This document shows, piece after piece, positions 4,760 through 6,103 of a stretch of DNA of 6,103 nt. Position 1 is the first letter of the stretch. Each line of letters starts with the position of its first letter. The DNA is taken from positions 1 to 6,103 of the forward strand of contig JAEZFJ010000156.1 in the NCBI GenBank assembly GCA_023437755.1, read 5' to 3'. This DNA comes from Pseudomonadota bacterium (GTDB lineage: Bacteria; Pseudomonadota; Alphaproteobacteria; Rhizobiales; Devosiaceae). Below the pieces are notes generated by a model, which saw nothing but the letters and a program-made list of their open reading frames with translations, had not been told where the DNA came from and made no database searches. The translations under genes were made by a program, and so were the position numbers.

Positions 4760-4801
4760 CTTGAAGTGGGCACTGTGCGATCCGGTATTCTGGAGGTCTC
4801 G

Positions 4802-5191
4802 ATGAAGAAGATGTTGCGTACGGCGCTGGCGCTGGTGTTGGGCATGAGCGCGGCGGGACCGGCGATGGCCTCCCCACTCGGGGTGTGGGAGATCGAAATG
4901 CGCGACTCGCGCTACAACGTCACCTTCTGCGGCGATGGCACGCAATTGTGTGGCGAACTGATCTGGCTGGGCAACGGCGCCGACAATGCCGAGAACCTGC
5001 CCTACATGAACACCATGGTTATCGACCACGCGCCACAGATCGGGCCCAACCAGTGGAAGGGCTCGCTGAACCTCTATGGCCACCGCGCCGAGGGGACGAT
5101 AACCCAGGTGAGCGACAGCCAGATCACGCTGACCGGCTGCGTGCTGCTGGTGATCTGCAAGACCTACCAGATGTACCGCTACGCGCAGTAG
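4802..5191 (+). CDS. Secreted DUF2147-like protein
   Basis: The product has 129 residues from ATG 4802, with GGAGG (4792-4796) 5 nt upstream; a start at 4766 lacks such a site and would spoil the signal peptide. Residues 1-23 are a signal peptide (M-K-K start, cleavage after A-M-A). The mature part opens P-L-G-V-W-E (25-30), followed by C43 and L-C-G-E-L-I-W-L (49-56). Then come N-Q-W-K-G-S-L-N-L-Y (83-92), A-E-G-T-I (96-100), and L-T-G-C113 with C119-K-T-Y-Q-M-Y-R near the end. G-x-W, L-C-G, W-x-G and the C-terminal G-C...C-x-(T)-x-x-(W/Y)-x-R order match the DUF2147 beta-barrel-like family, although the N-D loop is short. Four cysteines suggest two disulfides in the periplasm. The function of the family is not established. 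It is a single + strand gene, possibly sharing an operator type with paralog 3. Confidence 0.82.
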   Translation: MKKMLRTALALVLGMSAAGPAMASPLGVWEIEMRDSRYNVTFCGDGTQLCGELIWLGNGADNAENLPYMNTMVIDHAPQIGPNQWKGSLNLYGHRAEGTITQVSDSQITLTGCVLLVICKTYQMYRYAQ

Positions 5192-5244
5192 GGCGGGCGG
5201 AGTTCGATCTGACCAGACGGCAGCTTGCGGCGGTGTTGGCATCT

Positions 5245-5280
5245 CAGGATGGGCCCCGGCTCAAGGCCGGGGTGACATCG
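5245..5280. repeat. Dispersed palindromic (REP-like) element
   Basis: CCCCGGC (5254-5260), loop TCAAG and GCCGGGG (5266-5272) form a perfect 7-bp stem. The flanks read TGTCAC before the stem and CCCATCCTGAGA after it on the - strand. The pattern GTCA-(C/T)CCCGGC-CTTGA-GCCGGGG is one I recognise as a very common intergenic repeat in several alphaproteobacterial genomes. It lies between two convergent genes, where it may act as a two-way terminator or mRNA end stabiliser. Only one copy is in this window, so its dispersed nature is from general knowledge. Confidence 0.7.
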
Positions 5281-5314
5281 AGTGTGCGGGGCCACAGGGA
5301 TCCGACCCTCTGCC

Positions 5315-6103
5315 TTAGTTCGCCGGCTTGATTGCGTGCTGGCGGCGGCGTTCCAGCAGGGGCGGCAGGCCTTCGGCCGTGACGATGGCAAGGAAGATCA
5401 GGGCGGCGCCAAGGTAGCCGATCGGGGGCAGGCGTTCTCCCAGCAACAGGGCGCCGCCAAGGGCGGCAAACAGCGATTCAGCCGAGAGGATGACCGCGGC
5501 ATTGGCCGGCGGGACGTATTGTTGCCCGACAGCCTGGAGGGTGAAACCGACAGCGGTGGACAGAACCCCCGCATAGAGAATTTCGAGCCAGCCGGCACTG
5601 ATGCCGGCGAGCGTCGGCGCTTCGGTGGGCAGGGCGATGGCGGTGGCAAGGATGCCGGCGACGAGGAAGCTGGCGGCGGACACGGTGATGGGCAGGCCGG
5701 TGGTGCGGGCGAGGTGGCCAAGCAGCGTGACGTGGACGCCCCAGAACACCGCGCTGATGATGATCATGACGTCGCCGACCGTGAAGCTTTCGATCTGGCC
5801 GCCATTCAGCAGGTAGATGCCGATGAGTGCGGCGGGCACGGCGAGCCAGACCGTCGGGTGCGGCAGGGCGCGGAACAGGAACCAGCCGACGATGGGCACG
5901 AAGAAGACGTAGAGCCCGGTCAGGAAGCCGCCATTGGTGACGGTGGTGGTGGCAAGGCCTGCCTGCTGCAGCCAGGAGCCACCGAAGAAGGCAAGGCACA
6001 TGGCCGCGGTGGTCCATAGATCGGTGCGGGTGAAGGCACGCTTGCGGCGGCGGTATTCCCAGAGGGCGAGCGGCAGCACCAGCAAGCCGCCGAGCAGGTA
6101 GCG
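5315..6103 (-). CDS. EamA/DMT superfamily transporter (5' end outside window)
   Basis: 262 codons and the TAA at 5315 are visible. The frame is open to the window edge, so the start and roughly the first 30 residues are missing compared with the usual 290-300. A TTG at 6085 would truncate the second helix and is not the start. The visible part has about nine hydrophobic helices in two repeats. The second repeat carries the hallmark Q-Q-Y-V-P-P-A-N-A-A-V-I-L-S-A-E-S-L-F-A then G-x-x-L-L-G-E-R-L-P, near the C-terminus. This is the family of drug/metabolite exporters (10 helices, inner membrane); the substrate cannot be told from the sequence. The C-terminal tail is short and basic (R-R-R-Q-H). 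It is convergent with the DUF2147 gene. Confidence 0.93.
   Translation of the reverse strand, partial: RYLLGGLLVLPLALWEYRRRKRAFTRTDLWTTAAMCLAFFGGSWLQQAGLATTTVTNGGFLTGLYVFFVPIVGWFLFRALPHPTVWLAVPAALIGIYLLNGGQIESFTVGDVMIIISAVFWGVHVTLLGHLARTTGLPITVSAASFLVAGILATAIALPTEAPTLAGISAGWLEILYAGVLSTAVGFTLQAVGQQYVPPANAAVILSAESLFAALGGALLLGERLPPIGYLGAALIFLAIVTAEGLPPLLERRRQHAIKPAN

Larger units (their letters stand above)
4469..4801. other. 333-nt intergenic region between tdk and the DUF2147 gene
   Basis: No convincing coding frame is present; short frames here read as compositional shadows. It must hold divergent promoters for tdk (-) and the DUF2147 gene (+), but I see no clear -35/-10 pair for either. It does hold a strong - strand terminator (4570-4595) and a second - strand T6 tract (4542-4547). 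It also holds an inverted repeat GGTTCCG/CGGAACC (4671-4677, 4692-4698) and a degenerate CTGAAC direct repeat (4742-4759). Confidence 0.6.

Noticed and set aside
4693..4760. EcfG promoter for the DUF2147 gene
   Set aside because: Two GGAAC sequences (4693 and 4737) lie in the right orientation, but neither has CGTT 16-17 nt downstream.
4600..4780. tmRNA, SRP RNA or RNase P RNA in the gap upstream of the DUF2147 gene
   Set aside because: The sequence GGGGATGAACGG hinted at a tmRNA 5' end, but there is no GGATTCGAC, tag-coding or T-loop sequence, no SRP GGAAG/AGCAG loop, and no RNase P core.

Overview
The window is GC-rich DNA with short intergenic gaps. The protein families and the strand-asymmetric codon usage suggest an alphaproteobacterium, probably Hyphomicrobiales and possibly Devosia-like. 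That placement is inference from gene content, from one EcfG-type promoter match and from a palindromic repeat of a kind common in alphaproteobacteria; no marker gene is present.

Layout, left to right. Positions 1-336 (-) hold the N-terminal part of a small membrane protein resembling heme-copper oxidase subunit I, cut by the window edge. Positions 492-1052 (+) encode a DUF1003 two-helix membrane protein. Positions 1202-3386 (-) carry three tandem paralogous genes for secreted proteins. Each has a signal peptide, a bacterial SH3 domain, a linker and a beta/gamma-crystallin-like domain. The linkers differ completely: short and Gly/Pro-rich, longer and Gly/Pro/Gln-rich, and a long Pro-Gln/Trp-Pro repeat. 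Positions 3476-4468 (-) are a tight two-gene unit, thymidine kinase (tdk, TTG start) followed 3 nt later by a YciA-type acyl-CoA thioesterase. Positions 4469-4801 are a 333-nt gap with an intrinsic terminator that has no obvious gene to terminate. Positions 4802-5191 (+) encode a small secreted DUF2147-like protein. A palindromic dispersed repeat lies between it and the convergent EamA/DMT transporter (5315-6103, -), whose N-terminus is outside the window.

The tdk, thioesterase and transporter genes are ordinary housekeeping genes. The interesting part is the cluster of secreted SH3/crystallin proteins. All three share a six-cysteine framework and two degenerate calcium-site motifs, but the genes appear to be separately transcribed. 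The middle gene has a perfect core match to the alphaproteobacterial EcfG general-stress promoter. A 7-4-7 direct repeat (CTGAACG-N4-CTGAACG), in the style of PhoB/OmpR-family operators, occurs upstream of the third gene, again between the third and second genes, and in degenerate form upstream of the DUF2147 gene. My working inference is a small cell-envelope or stress-responsive set of secreted proteins. I see no defence system, CRISPR array, transposase, tRNA or rRNA.
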